Source: Geothrix sp. SG200 (GTDB lineage: Bacteria; Acidobacteriota; Holophagae; Holophagales; Holophagaceae). Taken from it: 64,000 nt of DNA. Below the pieces are notes generated by a model. The model did no database searches and had not been told where the DNA came from. It saw nothing but the letters and a program-made list of their open reading frames with translations. Of this stretch, positions 34,301 through 42,376 are shown piece by piece; the stretch's first letter is position 1; every line of letters starts with the position of its first letter. The DNA is taken from assembly GCF_022808935.1 (NCBI RefSeq), contig NZ_JAKZFR010000006.1, forward strand, positions 124,001 to 188,000. Reading direction: 5' to 3'. The translations under genes and the position numbers were made by a program.

Positions 34301-34819
34301 GCGGGGGAGACCTCCCTGGCGCGGGCCCTGGCCATGGATCCGAAAGCTCCCAATACCTGGCGGTACCTGGGCGAGCTCCGGGCGGCCCGGACCCGGTGGA
34401 GGGTGGCCCGGTCCGTGGCCTCGGCGGCGGATTTCGCCGCGGCCCGGGAGGCCTTCGACCGGGCCCTGGCCATTGATTCCAGGTCCCAGGAAACCCGGCT
34501 CGCCCTCGGGACGCTCCTGCGGGACCAGGCGGCCTGGGCGCGGGGACGGGGTGAGGACCCCTCCGCCTTCCTGGCGGAGGGCAAGGTGCAGGCCGAGGCC
34601 CTGCTCAGGGCGCGGCCCCGCTGGGCCGCGGCCCTGGCCCTGGGGGCCACCCTGCGGCTGCTCGAGCTGGAAGGCGGGGCGCCGGCCGCCGGCGGAGCCC
34701 GCTCGGTCCTGGAGGATCTGGCCGCCGCCGAGGGCGAGAACCGGCATCTGGCGCCGTCCCTCGCCCCCTGGGTCGCCCGGCTCCGGCGGGCGGGAGCCTC
34801 GGCCGCCCTCAGCCGGTGA
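31328..34819 (+). CDS. membrane-bound Ser/Thr protein kinase with TPR tail
   Basis: A 1163-aa PknB-type kinase. A Gly/Pro-rich N-terminal tail (about 1-55) leads to the kinase domain (about 58-320) with GQGGMGKVF, VAIKF Lys at about 88, IIHRDLKPSN Asp near 176 and MDFGLAR Asp near 198. A membrane helix follows at about 344-363. The rest (about 365-1163) consists of tetratricopeptide-like repeats of varying length, often ending in a Pro-rich turn. The TPR part would be on the far side of the membrane and may sense a peptide or protein. GGGAG precedes ATG 31328. It is convergent with the small gene at 34809. Confidence 0.9.
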   Translation: MDEDPKAHQMDPLGSRAETLDSREPESGPGPGSGLTLDAPLPAAGSGPPPFPVPGWDRYECLGFLGQGGMGKVFRCRDRRLGRMVAIKFVRLDDDRHLARFMLEARAQARVDHDHVCKVFEVGEVEGRVFIAMQCIGGRPFDLAAAELSLEQRAMVVRDAALGVQEAHRVGIIHRDLKPSNIMVERTEDGALRTFVMDFGLARDWDQNVTETGAVLGTPSYMSPEQARGEVSRLDRRTDVYSLGATLYQAVTGRPPVTGANALEVLGAIAAHEVPSMRGPGLDIPRDLEAITLKCLEKERGHRYESARALAEDLDRFLAGDPVLARPTGLWYRVQRKLRKHRQLAAVGAVAALAVLVALGVAVKTRRDAGRRERLAQQFTEATARIDATARYSALSPPHDIRPDLQAVRDQMTRLQTDMAQAGAIANGPGHYALGLGHWTLDDVEKAREHLQMAWDAGYRAPRAAYALSLVLGRQYRDQLLEAERIASKDQREARLREVEQTFRDPALAFLRQAKGADVPSPAYLEALLAFYEGRLDEALARLAALGTELPWFYEAPLLRGSLLQARAWQTWNRGDREGARRDFEEGRQALRAAAVTGRSVPAVYAAEADLENNAFFMEKYGQGDVQGPFDRGMAALGTALRLQPDHVPSLILMSALERNLADTQVLQGQDAQALAGSALAAAEKAVATGPARADARIALGQTCYVLGNARFQRGLDPTEALARGLSAFGALSTEKRDYTVWNHLGLLNQKLAQYEDGRGQDASVHLDAAIEGFRTAARMEPHLLPAWINLGVCLEQRATRPGASRAEADLREAEEVLERARTLNPNHFVPYFVLGQVHLDQALRSRAEGGDPRPILLRARERSRQGLAINAAIPNLHNSEGMALAYLAQEAWDRGEDPAPLIREAKACYRRAIQAAPGQSYGYQNLADVLITEGRWSLDPRPLAEAEAALRKGLNVAPGNQELLTEAGCCAAVRIEQAVSTGQDPAAQVRAGETSLARALAMDPKAPNTWRYLGELRAARTRWRVARSVASAADFAAAREAFDRALAIDSRSQETRLALGTLLRDQAAWARGRGEDPSAFLAEGKVQAEALLRARPRWAAALALGATLRLLELEGGAPAAGGARSVLEDLAAAEGENRHLAPSLAPWVARLRRAGASAALSR

Positions 34820-35129
34820 CGGTGATGGTGCCGGCGTTGGGGACGGCCCTGAGGCCGGAGGGGGTATCCACCGAGTAGTTGCCCAGGTTGGCGTTGGCCT
34901 GGATGGCGTAGGCGTTGGGCCCGCTGGCGTCCGCATCCACCGTGCAGGTGGTCGTCCCGAAGAGGGTCAAAGCGTCCACCGTGGAGCCGGGCGCGGCCGT
35001 GATGGTCACCGAGGTGGGGGCGTTCGGTCCGCTCTGCACGAAGTGGACGCTGTCCACGGCGCGCTGCCCCGAGACGAGCGAGGGGTTGCAGCCGCCGTTG
35101 CTGTTGATGTTTATCTGCTTGGTGGCCAT
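34809..35129 (-). CDS. small hypothetical beta-rich protein
   Basis: A 106-aa protein that I do not recognise. It is Asn/Thr/Ala-rich with two Cys, and its repeats of short strands (SVHFVQSGPNAPTSVTITAA, AIQANANLGNYSVDTPSG) suggest a beta sandwich. There is no signal peptide. GGAGG lies before ATG 35129; the longer ORF is not supported. The stop overlaps the end of the large kinase gene by 11 bp, convergent. A role with the kinase is only a guess. Confidence 0.55.
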   Translation of the reverse strand: MATKQININSNGGCNPSLVSGQRAVDSVHFVQSGPNAPTSVTITAAPGSTVDALTLFGTTTCTVDADASGPNAYAIQANANLGNYSVDTPSGLRAVPNAGTITVTG

Positions 35130-35276
35130 GACGCCTCCAAAGAGAAAAATGGGTGGGAGGGATGCCAAGGGCCCAGGGTGGACCCTGGCTGATCGGGTGT
35201 GGCGATCCAGCCTAGTCCCATCCTGGAATAAATCGAATCAATTTGTTTGGACAGCCGTTTTTGTGCCCGTCTGGGA

Positions 35277-36131
35277 CTACACCTGGACCGGAGCCACCAC
35301 GTACTTCCCCTTGGCGTCCCGGCTGACGGTGCCGGCAGGGAACTCGGGATCGTGCTCGAAGACGCACACCGTATCCGTGCCGGTCACCTCGTCCAGCAGC
35401 TTCTGGCGCTCGTTCACGCAGGTCACCACGTCCAGGTCGTAGCCCATGCACCAGGCCGGCTGGATGTGGCGGGCCGTGGGAATGAGGTCCGCCAGGTAGA
35501 CCAGGCGCTTCCCGCCGCCTTCGACGATGACGTTCTGCAGGCCCTCGATGTGGCCGGGGGCGGGGCGCACGGAGATGCCGGGCAGCAGCTCGGCGATGCC
35601 ATCCACGGTCTCCAGCAGGCCCGCGGCCTCCAGGGGCTCCCAGTTCTGGGGCAGATAGCTGGCCTTCACCCGCAGGTGCGGGTGCTTCGCGTCCGCGAGG
35701 TCCTTGGCCTGCACGACGTAGCGGGCATGGGGGAAGCTGGGGACGGGCTTGCCATCCGCGCCGAGGCGCGTGCTGCCGCCCGCGTGGTCGAAGTGCAGGT
35801 GGGTGAGGATGCAGAGGGTGATGTCCTCCGGCTTCACGCCGAGCTTCGCCAGGTTCGCGTCCAGCACGCCCCGGCCCTGGAACTTGAAGCGGGCCATGAA
35901 GTCGTCGCTTTCCTTGTCGCCGTTGCCGTTGTCCACGAGGACGACGTGCTTCTTCCCGCCCGCCTCGCCGCGGATCAGCAGGCAGTTGGTGGCCATGAGG
36001 ATCTGGTTCTCCTCGTCGGCGGGGTAGAGCTTGTTCCAGACCACCTTCGGCACCGTGCCGAACATGGCGCCGCCATCCAGCCGGAAGGTGCCGCCGCTGA
36101 CGATCTGGACATCCCAGGGACCGAACTGCAT
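35277..36131 (-). CDS. metallo-beta-lactamase-fold hydrolase
   Basis: A 284-aa MBL-fold protein. The metal motif HLHFDHAGG is at about residue 117, with the later His in PAPGHIEG and Asp in LVYLADLIPTARH. It resembles quorum-quenching lactonase-like and related hydrolases, but the substrate cannot be told. GGAGTCTCC precedes ATG 36131; the longer reading has no site. It is followed upstream by an inverted repeat and the E1 gene on the same strand. Confidence 0.85.
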   Translation of the reverse strand: MQFGPWDVQIVSGGTFRLDGGAMFGTVPKVVWNKLYPADEENQILMATNCLLIRGEAGGKKHVVLVDNGNGDKESDDFMARFKFQGRGVLDANLAKLGVKPEDITLCILTHLHFDHAGGSTRLGADGKPVPSFPHARYVVQAKDLADAKHPHLRVKASYLPQNWEPLEAAGLLETVDGIAELLPGISVRPAPGHIEGLQNVIVEGGGKRLVYLADLIPTARHIQPAWCMGYDLDVVTCVNERQKLLDEVTGTDTVCVFEHDPEFPAGTVSRDAKGKYVVAPVQV

Positions 36132-36156
36132 GGAGACTCCTTCAGGCAACAGATGG

Positions 36157-36263
36157 AACCGCGAATGGCGCGAATGGGCGCGAAGGGGGCGGGTAGGAGC
36201 AGGAATCCTGCCTGGCCTGTTCCCATTCGCATGCCCGAAGGGCAATTCGTGTCATTCGCGGTT
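36157..36263. repeat. dispersed inverted repeat (CGCGAAT-type)
   Basis: AACCGCGAATGGCGCGAAT (36157-36175) is matched by ATTCGTGTCATTCGCGGTT (36245-36263) in inverted orientation with two mismatches; extra GCGAA copies lie between. The element sits between the MBL gene and the E1 gene and resembles the one at 17797-17925 in layout. Such repeats are widespread between genes in bacteria. It may act as a terminator-like hairpin. Confidence 0.6.
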
Positions 36264-36268
36264 TGCTT

Positions 36269-38332
36269 TCAAAATGCCAGGACCTTGCGCGCGGCGGCCA
36301 GCACCTTGTCGGCGTTGGGGAGGACGGCGCGCTCGAGGATGCGGTTGAAGCCCACGGGCGTGAACTCGGAGCCCACGCGCTCCACGGGCGCGTCCAGCCA
36401 GACGAAGCACTCGGAGGCGCAGATGGCCGCCAGTTCGCCGCCGAAGCCGCCGAAGACCTTGTCCTCGTGGGCGATGAGCACGCGGTGCGTCTTCTTCACG
36501 GATTTCAGGATGGCGGGGGTGTCCAGGGGGCTTAGGCTGCGGAGGTCGATGACCTCGGCGGACTTGCCTTCCTTTTCCAGCTTGGCCGCGGCTTCCAGGG
36601 CGAAGTGGACCGGCGTGCCGTAGGCGAGGATGGTGAGGTCCGTGCCTTCGCGGCGGACGCGGGCCTTGCCGAAGGGCACGGCGAAGTCTGGCGGCACCAC
36701 GGCCTGGGCCATCTTCGCGTTGTAGAGGAACTTCGGCTCGAGGTAGAGGGTGGTGCCGCGGCTGCGCAGGGCCGTGCGCAGCAGGCCCGCGGCGTCGTCG
36801 GCGAAGGCGGGCACCACCACGCGGATGCCGGGCAGGGTGGTGAGCCAGCCTTCGACGTTCTGCGAGTGGTAGAGGCCGCCGCCGATGTAGCCGCCGGAGG
36901 CCAGGCGGATGGTGACGTTGGGGGCGAACTGGCCGTTGCTGCGCCAGTAGTCATGGCTGCACTCGACGATCTGCTCGGCGGCGGGCCAGATGTAGTCGGC
37001 GAACTCGGCGCCTTCCACCACGACGCGGATCTTGTCGTCCAGGCGGGAGAAGCCGTTGGCGGTGCCGACGATGAAGTCCTCGGCGATGGGGGCGTTGAAG
37101 ACCCGCTTCTCGCCGAACTCCTGCTGCATCCCCTTCGACACGTTGAAGATGCCGCCCTTCTCCTTGTTGGCCATGTCCTGGCCCCAGATGAAGGTGTCGG
37201 GGTTGTGGCGGAACTCCTCCTTCAGGGTCTGGTTGAGGGCGGTGATCACGCTGACGGGGCTGCCCTCAGCGTGGTGCGTGCCGTCCGGGTACTGCGCGGA
37301 GATCCAGCCCTCGGGGATGACGAAGTCGTAGATGGTGGCGGGATCGGGGTTCGGCGCGGCCATGGCCTTGTCGTGGGCGGCCAGGTAGCGGGCCTGGTTC
37401 TCGGTCTCGATGGCCTTCAGCTCCTCCTCCGCGAGGCCGTGCGCCAGGCAGTAGGCGCGGAAGCGGGGCAGGGGATCCTTGGCCTTGGCCTCGGCCCGCT
37501 CCGCGTCGTCGCGGTAGAGCTCGTGGCGGTCCGAGTTCGAGTGGCTGCCGATGCGCACGCACATGGCGTAGACCATGGCAGGGCCCTGGCCGGTGCGGAT
37601 GTAGGCGATGGCCTCTGCCAGGGCGCGCATGGAATCCAGGAGGTCCAGCCCGTCGCACTTGATGATCTTCAGGTTGGAGTAGCCGCTGAAGTTGTCGCAG
37701 AGATGGTCGTTGGCGCTCTGGTCGTGCTTGGGCACGGAGATGCCGTAGCCGTTGTCCTGGACCACGAAGACCACGGGCAGCTGCTCGCGGTCGGCGCCGT
37801 TGATGCTCTCGGAGCAGTAGCCTTCGGACAGGGAGGACTCGCCCTGGCTGCAGAACACCACGCTGTCGCGGCCGTAGTACTTCACCGCGCGGGCGAGTCC
37901 CACGGCGTGCTGGGTGTGGTTGCCCGTGAGGCTGGACACATTCTGGATGCCGATGGACGGCTTCGCGAAGTGGTTGCTCATGTGGCGGCCGCCGCTGGCG
38001 GGGTCGGTGGCCTTGGAGATGCCGTTGAGGATGATCTCCTCGGGCGTGAGGCCGGCGGCGAGGCAGGTCATCATGTCGCGGTAGTAGGGGAACAGGAAAT
38101 CCTGGCCGGCGCGGAAAGCCAGTCCGGCGGCCAGCTGGATGCCGTCGTGGCCGGCGCACGGGGCGTGGTACGACCAGCCGATGGCCTGCTTCAGGTAGTT
38201 CGGCGCCTTGTCGTCCAGGATGCGTCCGAGGTGCATCAGTTCGTACCATCGGGCGAGGTCCTCCCGGCTGGGGGCGCCCTGGCCCTCCAGCGCGTTGAGG
38301 GCCGCTTTCACCAAGGTCGGAGTTTCCAACAT
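36269..38332 (-). CDS. fused alpha/beta 2-oxo acid dehydrogenase E1
   Basis: A 687-aa thiamine-diphosphate enzyme in which the E1 alpha and E1 beta parts are one chain. The alpha part (about 1-340) shows GRHMSNHFAKPSIG and the ThDP fold with QGESSLSEGYCSESINGA; the beta part (about 350-687) has PIAEDFIVGTANGFS and LRSLSPLDTPAILKSVKKTHR. Such fusions act in branched-chain 2-oxo acid decarboxylation or similar complexes. GGAGGTGG lies before the ATG. No E2 or E3 gene is beside it in the window. Confidence 0.85.
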   Translation of the reverse strand: MLETPTLVKAALNALEGQGAPSREDLARWYELMHLGRILDDKAPNYLKQAIGWSYHAPCAGHDGIQLAAGLAFRAGQDFLFPYYRDMMTCLAAGLTPEEIILNGISKATDPASGGRHMSNHFAKPSIGIQNVSSLTGNHTQHAVGLARAVKYYGRDSVVFCSQGESSLSEGYCSESINGADREQLPVVFVVQDNGYGISVPKHDQSANDHLCDNFSGYSNLKIIKCDGLDLLDSMRALAEAIAYIRTGQGPAMVYAMCVRIGSHSNSDRHELYRDDAERAEAKAKDPLPRFRAYCLAHGLAEEELKAIETENQARYLAAHDKAMAAPNPDPATIYDFVIPEGWISAQYPDGTHHAEGSPVSVITALNQTLKEEFRHNPDTFIWGQDMANKEKGGIFNVSKGMQQEFGEKRVFNAPIAEDFIVGTANGFSRLDDKIRVVVEGAEFADYIWPAAEQIVECSHDYWRSNGQFAPNVTIRLASGGYIGGGLYHSQNVEGWLTTLPGIRVVVPAFADDAAGLLRTALRSRGTTLYLEPKFLYNAKMAQAVVPPDFAVPFGKARVRREGTDLTILAYGTPVHFALEAAAKLEKEGKSAEVIDLRSLSPLDTPAILKSVKKTHRVLIAHEDKVFGGFGGELAAICASECFVWLDAPVERVGSEFTPVGFNRILERAVLPNADKVLAAARKVLAF

Positions 38333-38422
38333 CCACCTCCACGGGGCCGGGTTCCACCGGCTGTGCCAGAGCTTTTCATCTTCCCATGGACCTGCCTGAC
38401 GGGCCAGCGTGCGTGTCGCCGT

Positions 38423-39424
38423 TCACCCTCGGCGATGGCTCCAGATCAGGCTCGTGCCTTCGCGATTGGCTTCAGTGAAGGCTTTGCCGACGCGTGTCAA
38501 AGCCGACTTCAAGGTCATGTCGTCATCGCCGGGGAACCACAGCGTGGCCCCGGTGGGATGCTCGCCCACGATCCCGCGAAGCCGCGCGAGCAGGACCTCC
38601 GTGCCCTCCTCGCTGGTATGGGGCATGATCAGCAGGTACTGGTCCGCCGACAGCTCGATGAGCAGATCCTCGCCCCGCAGGTGGGAGGCGGCGGCGGCCA
38701 GGCGGCCACGGGTGCCCGTCACCAGAGGCTGGGACCAGAGGGCGAGGGCGATGGGTTCCTTGCGGCGGCGGGCCATGAACAGCGAGGCGCGGAGCCAGAT
38801 GTCGAGGTAGCGGCGGTTGGGCAGGCCGGAGCGGGCGCTGTTCAGCGCGCTGTCCTCCACGATGGCGCCGCTGAGCTCCAGCGCGTCCAGGGCTCCCCGG
38901 AGCTCCTGCTTCATGCTCTCGGATTCGAGGGTGCGCGCCATGAGGTGCCCCATGGCTCGGATCAGCTCGGTCTCGCCGCGGTCGAAGGCCCTGGGGGCAT
39001 GGCACTGGACACACAGGGTGCCCACCACGTTGTCGCCTTCCTTGAGGGCCACGCCGGAGTAGGCGCGGATGCCAAGCTCCAGGTAGCCGGGGCTCTTGCG
39101 CCAGCGCGGTTCCAGCGAGGCGTCCCGGATGGTGAGCGGGCGGTCCGGGTGGGCCATCACCCACGGACAGTAGCCCTTCTCGGGGGCCTCGAAGATGCCG
39201 TTCATGCCGGCGCCATCCGCCACGGCCCACCAGAACACTTCGTAGCCCAGCCCCGTGATCCGGGTGAGCAGGGCGCGATCCACGTTGAGGCGGTCCACCA
39301 GCAGGGCGAGGCCATGCTCGAAGAGCCGGGCCGGATCCTCCCGGCTGGCGTTGAGCAGGTCCGCCAGCGCGGCAAGATGGTTCCCCTTGGCACTGCGACG
39401 CTTGACCGCCTTCCCAGGGCTCAC
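38423..39424 (-). CDS. GAF-domain protein with degenerate GGDEF-like end
   Basis: A 333-aa signalling protein. The N-terminal GAF domain (about 15-165) contains WWAVADGAGM, VALKEGDNVVGTLCVQCH and a typical end ETELIRAMGHLMARTLE. After it, ARSGLPNRRYLDIWLR matches the usual entry to a GGDEF domain, but the GG(D/E)EF signature is missing; a Leu-Ser-Ala-Asp stretch stands in its place. It is probably not a diguanylate cyclase and may bind a nucleotide or act by protein contact. The start is GTG with GGAGA upstream. Confidence 0.78.
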   Translation of the reverse strand: MSPGKAVKRRSAKGNHLAALADLLNASREDPARLFEHGLALLVDRLNVDRALLTRITGLGYEVFWWAVADGAGMNGIFEAPEKGYCPWVMAHPDRPLTIRDASLEPRWRKSPGYLELGIRAYSGVALKEGDNVVGTLCVQCHAPRAFDRGETELIRAMGHLMARTLESESMKQELRGALDALELSGAIVEDSALNSARSGLPNRRYLDIWLRASLFMARRRKEPIALALWSQPLVTGTRGRLAAAASHLRGEDLLIELSADQYLLIMPHTSEEGTEVLLARLRGIVGEHPTGATLWFPGDDDMTLKSALTRVGKAFTEANREGTSLIWSHRRG

Positions 39425-39497
39425 GCATGTCTCCAGTCGGTACCCTTAGACTGCCGGACTTTAACCACAGCGCAAGGGGTCAGATTGGAAAGAATCT

Positions 39498-39639
39498 ACC
39501 AGCTTACGACGCGGATGCTGGGACTGATCTCCACTCGGCATGGCCTCCGGCCATGACCGAGGTGCCGTGGGCGGGGAGCCGGCCAGGCCTCTGACGGGCC
39601 CTTCACCAGCTTACGACGCGGATGCTGGGACTGATCTCC
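39498..39639. repeat. direct repeat of the nfu 3' end (35 bp)
   Basis: A 35-nt sequence beginning ACCAGCTTACGACG and ending GACTGATCTCC occurs at 39498-39532 and again at 39605-39639. The second copy is the last 11 codons and part of the stop of the nfu gene; the first copy lies downstream of it and also ends in a stop in the same reading. In between is a 17-bp palindrome at 39539-39555 (CATGGCC-TCC-GGCCATG). It looks like a small tandem duplication or an insertion scar. Confidence 0.85.
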
Positions 39640-40145
39640 TCTTGGAGCAGCCCCTCGATGTAGCGCAGGGTGCCGCTGGTGGAGGAGGGACAGGATCCGC
39701 AGGCGCCGTGGTAGCTGATCTGAAGGGTCTGGCCGTCGAAGGAGATGACCTCCAGGCCGCCGCCATCGCCCGCCAGGCCGGGGCGGATGCGGGAGTCCAG
39801 CAGCTGGTTGATGCGCTCCAGCGTCGCGTCCGCGTCGCCGCCCGGCGTCAGCGCCACATCGCCGGTGTCGTTCTCGGGCAGCTTCAGGTCCTCGATGGAT
39901 TCGCAGATGGGGTCGATGAGGTCGGTCCACTCGGCCGAAGGATCCTTGTTCACGGTGACGAAGCGGTCCATGTAGAACACGGAGGTCACCTTGCCCAGGG
40001 CGAAGAGCGCCGAGCCCAGCGGATCACCCACCGCCGCCCCGAAATCCTTGAAGGATCGGGACCCGGCCTTGAGAATGGCCGGATGCACCAGGAACTTCAG
40101 CGCATCGGGATTGGGCGTGGGTTCGATGTTGATGACCTTGGGCAT
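39603..40145 (-). CDS. NifU-like iron-sulfur scaffold (Nfu)
   Basis: A 180-aa Fe-S scaffold/carrier protein. The N-terminal Nfu_N domain begins MPKVINIEPTPNPDALKFLV; the C-terminal NifU domain carries ACGSCPSSTSGTLRYIE with the CxxC cluster site. Length is normal. GGAG lies before ATG 40145; the ORF's extra 26 residues are not supported. Its last codons are repeated in the downstream spacer (39498-39532). It is divergent from the gene at 40217. Confidence 0.88.
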   Translation of the reverse strand: MPKVINIEPTPNPDALKFLVHPAILKAGSRSFKDFGAAVGDPLGSALFALGKVTSVFYMDRFVTVNKDPSAEWTDLIDPICESIEDLKLPENDTGDVALTPGGDADATLERINQLLDSRIRPGLAGDGGGLEVISFDGQTLQISYHGACGSCPSSTSGTLRYIEGLLQEEISPSIRVVSW

Positions 40146-40216
40146 GGAAGGCTCCCAAGAAAGTTTACCAAATTCGTCAGGATTTACGAGGGCCCATACT
40201 TGGACCCGGAGATCCC

Positions 40217-40885
40217 ATGACACGGACGAAGGTCCTCCTGAGCTGGTCCAGCGGCAAGGATGCCGCCTGGGCCCTGCACGCCCTCCGCCAGGCCGGGGAC
40301 GTGGACGTGGTGGGCCTCCTCACCACCACCAACGAGGCCTTCGGGCGGGTGGCCATGCACGCGGTGCGGGAATCCCTGCTCGAGGCCCAGGCCGAGGCCG
40401 CGGGCCTGCCGCTCTGGAAGGTGCCACTGCCCTGGCCCTGCCCCAACGAGGCCTACGAGGCCCGCATGGCCCGGGCCTGTGCCAGCGCGGTGGCCGAAGG
40501 CATCGGTGCCATGGCCTTCGGGGACCTCTTCCTGGAGGATGTGCGGGACTACCGCATCCAGAAGCTGGCAGGGACGGGCCTGGCGCCCTTGTTCCCCATC
40601 TGGAATCCGGATACGGCGGGGCTTTCCCGGACCATGGTGGCCGCGGGCCTGAAGGCCACCCTGACCTGTGTGGACCCCCGGGCATTGGACGCGGCCTTCG
40701 CGGGGCGGGCCTTCGACGCCGGCCTGCTGGCGGACCTGCCGGCCGGCGTGGATCCCTGCGGCGAGCGGGGCGAGTTCCACACCTTCGCCTGGGACGGCCC
40801 CATGTTCCGGCATCCCATTCCCATTCATCGGGGCGAGGTGGTGGAGCGGGATGGATTCGTCTTCGCGGACCTGGTGCCCGCATGA
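40217..40885 (+). CDS. Dph6-like ATP-pyrophosphatase
   Basis: A 222-aa protein of the adenine nucleotide alpha-hydrolase/PP-loop superfamily. The PP-loop SWSSGKDAAWALHAL is at the N-terminus and the family signature GERGEFHTFAWDGPMF is near 190, close to GEGGEFET of diphthine-ammonia ligase-like proteins. Bacteria do not make diphthamide, so another amide or thioamide product is likely. The stop overlaps the next ATG, giving translational coupling with the SDR gene. GGAG precedes the ATG. Confidence 0.8.
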   Translation: MTRTKVLLSWSSGKDAAWALHALRQAGDVDVVGLLTTTNEAFGRVAMHAVRESLLEAQAEAAGLPLWKVPLPWPCPNEAYEARMARACASAVAEGIGAMAFGDLFLEDVRDYRIQKLAGTGLAPLFPIWNPDTAGLSRTMVAAGLKATLTCVDPRALDAAFAGRAFDAGLLADLPAGVDPCGERGEFHTFAWDGPMFRHPIPIHRGEVVERDGFVFADLVPA

Positions 40886-42375
40886 CCTCGTCACAGCCCA
40901 CGGGCGCGAGCCTGATGGATCCCGGCCGGCCGCTGATCCTCGTCACCGGCGCCACGGGCTACATCGGCGGGCGCCTGGTGCCCCGCCTCCTCGCCGCCGG
41001 CCACCACGTGCGCTGCATGGCCCGCAACCCTGACCGGCTGGCGGGCCGGCCCTGGCCGGGGGTTCAGACGGTGAAGGGGGACGTGAGCGATCCGGCCTCC
41101 CTGGCGGTGGCCCTGGAGGGCGTGTCCCAGGCCTACTACCTGGTCCATGCCATGAGCGAGGACCGGCCGGACTTCCGCGACCGGGACCTGGGGCACGCCC
41201 TGGTCTTCGCGGCGGCCTGCGCCAAGGCGGGCGTGCAGCGGATCATCTACCTGGGCGGGCTGGGGGATCCCAAGGGCCACCGGAGCGATCACCTCGCCAG
41301 CCGGCAGGAAGTCGGGGCGGCCCTCGGTTCCACAGGCGTGCCGGTGCTCGAGTTCCGGGCCGCGGTCATCGTGGGCAGCGGCAGTGCCAGCTTCGAGATG
41401 ATCCGCCACCTGACGGAGCGCCTTCCCGTCATGATCACGCCGCGCTGGGTGAACACCCGCTGCCAGCCCATCGGCGTGCGCAATGTGCTGGGCTACCTCA
41501 CCGAGGCCCTGGAGCACCCGGACGTGTCGGGCATCTTCGAGATCGGCGGCCGCGATGTCCTCGACTACCGGCGGATGATGCTGGGCTACGCGGAGGCCCG
41601 GGGCCTGCGCCGCTTCATCATCCCCATGCGCGTGCCGCTGCCGATCCTGTCTGCCTTGTGGGTGGACCTGGTCACGCCCATCCCGCTGGTTCTGGCCAAG
41701 CCCCTGATCGAAGGCATGACCACCGAGGTGGTGGTGCGCGATCCCCGAGCTCTGGAGGTCTTCCGGGTGCGCCCCATGGCCTACAAAGAGGCCCTGGCCC
41801 TGGCCTTGCAGCGCCTGGACGAGGACGCGGTGGAGACCACCTGGGCCACCAGCCTCTCCAGCGAGCAGGAGGAGGAGGTCCTGGGCTCCCACGAGGGCAT
41901 GTTCCTCGAGCGCCACCACCGGCACGTCAAGGCTCGGCCCCACGTGGTGTTCGAGACCTTCTGCGCGCTGGGCGGCGAGAACGGCTGGCCCGCGGGCAAC
42001 TGGCTGTGGCAGATCCGCGGCTTCCTGGACCGGCTGTTCCGCGGCATGGGCATGCGCCGGGGGCGACGGCATCCGCGGCAGCTCCGCGTGGGCGATCCCG
42101 TGGACTTCTGGCGCGTCGAGGCCGTCGAGGAGGACCGACTTTTGCGCCTGCGGTCCGAGATGAAGCTGGACGGCCATGCCTGGCTCCAGTTCACCGTGCG
42201 GCCCGAGGGGGCGGGCTCGCGCCTGGAGCAGACCGCCTTCTTCGAACCCCACGGCGTGCTCGGCCTGATCTACTGGTACGCGATGCTGCCCTTCCACCTC
42301 TTCGTGTTCCCTGGCATGGTCCGGGCATTGAAGAAGCGGGCCGAGACCGCTGCGACAGGAACTGAGAGGTCATGA
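40882..42375 (+). CDS. SDR-family NAD(P)-binding protein with DUF2867-like end
   Basis: A 497-aa protein. The N-terminal part (about 15-300) is an atypical short-chain dehydrogenase with VTGATGYIGGRLVPRLL and a later IIYLGGLGDPKG. From about 330 a second domain begins (EEEVLGSHEGMFLERHHRHVKARPHVVFETFCALGG) resembling the DUF2867 family found attached to such SDR proteins. It ends in a hydrophobic stretch (LIYWYAMLPFHLFVFPGMV). The ATG overlaps the upstream stop. Reaction unknown. Confidence 0.8.
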   Translation: MTSSQPTGASLMDPGRPLILVTGATGYIGGRLVPRLLAAGHHVRCMARNPDRLAGRPWPGVQTVKGDVSDPASLAVALEGVSQAYYLVHAMSEDRPDFRDRDLGHALVFAAACAKAGVQRIIYLGGLGDPKGHRSDHLASRQEVGAALGSTGVPVLEFRAAVIVGSGSASFEMIRHLTERLPVMITPRWVNTRCQPIGVRNVLGYLTEALEHPDVSGIFEIGGRDVLDYRRMMLGYAEARGLRRFIIPMRVPLPILSALWVDLVTPIPLVLAKPLIEGMTTEVVVRDPRALEVFRVRPMAYKEALALALQRLDEDAVETTWATSLSSEQEEEVLGSHEGMFLERHHRHVKARPHVVFETFCALGGENGWPAGNWLWQIRGFLDRLFRGMGMRRGRRHPRQLRVGDPVDFWRVEAVEEDRLLRLRSEMKLDGHAWLQFTVRPEGAGSRLEQTAFFEPHGVLGLIYWYAMLPFHLFVFPGMVRALKKRAETAATGTERS

Positions 42376-42376
42376 C

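Noticed and set aside
31259-34936. Very long minus-strand ORF (1225 codons) opposite the large kinase gene
   Set aside because: It is the antisense shadow of a high-GC kinase gene; the plus-strand protein carries all kinase motifs, the shadow has none and no ribosome binding site.
38423-39424. Active diguanylate cyclase
   Set aside because: The GGDEF/GGEEF signature is missing, so catalysis is not supported.
36605-39556. Plus-strand ORF of 983 codons opposite the E1 and GAF genes
   Set aside because: It spans two genes on the opposite strand and contains only low-complexity His/Gly/Ala-rich text.
39496-39930. Separate gene overlapping the nfu end
   Set aside because: The ORF is the nfu region in another frame extended by the duplicated 35-bp end; it has no start signal.
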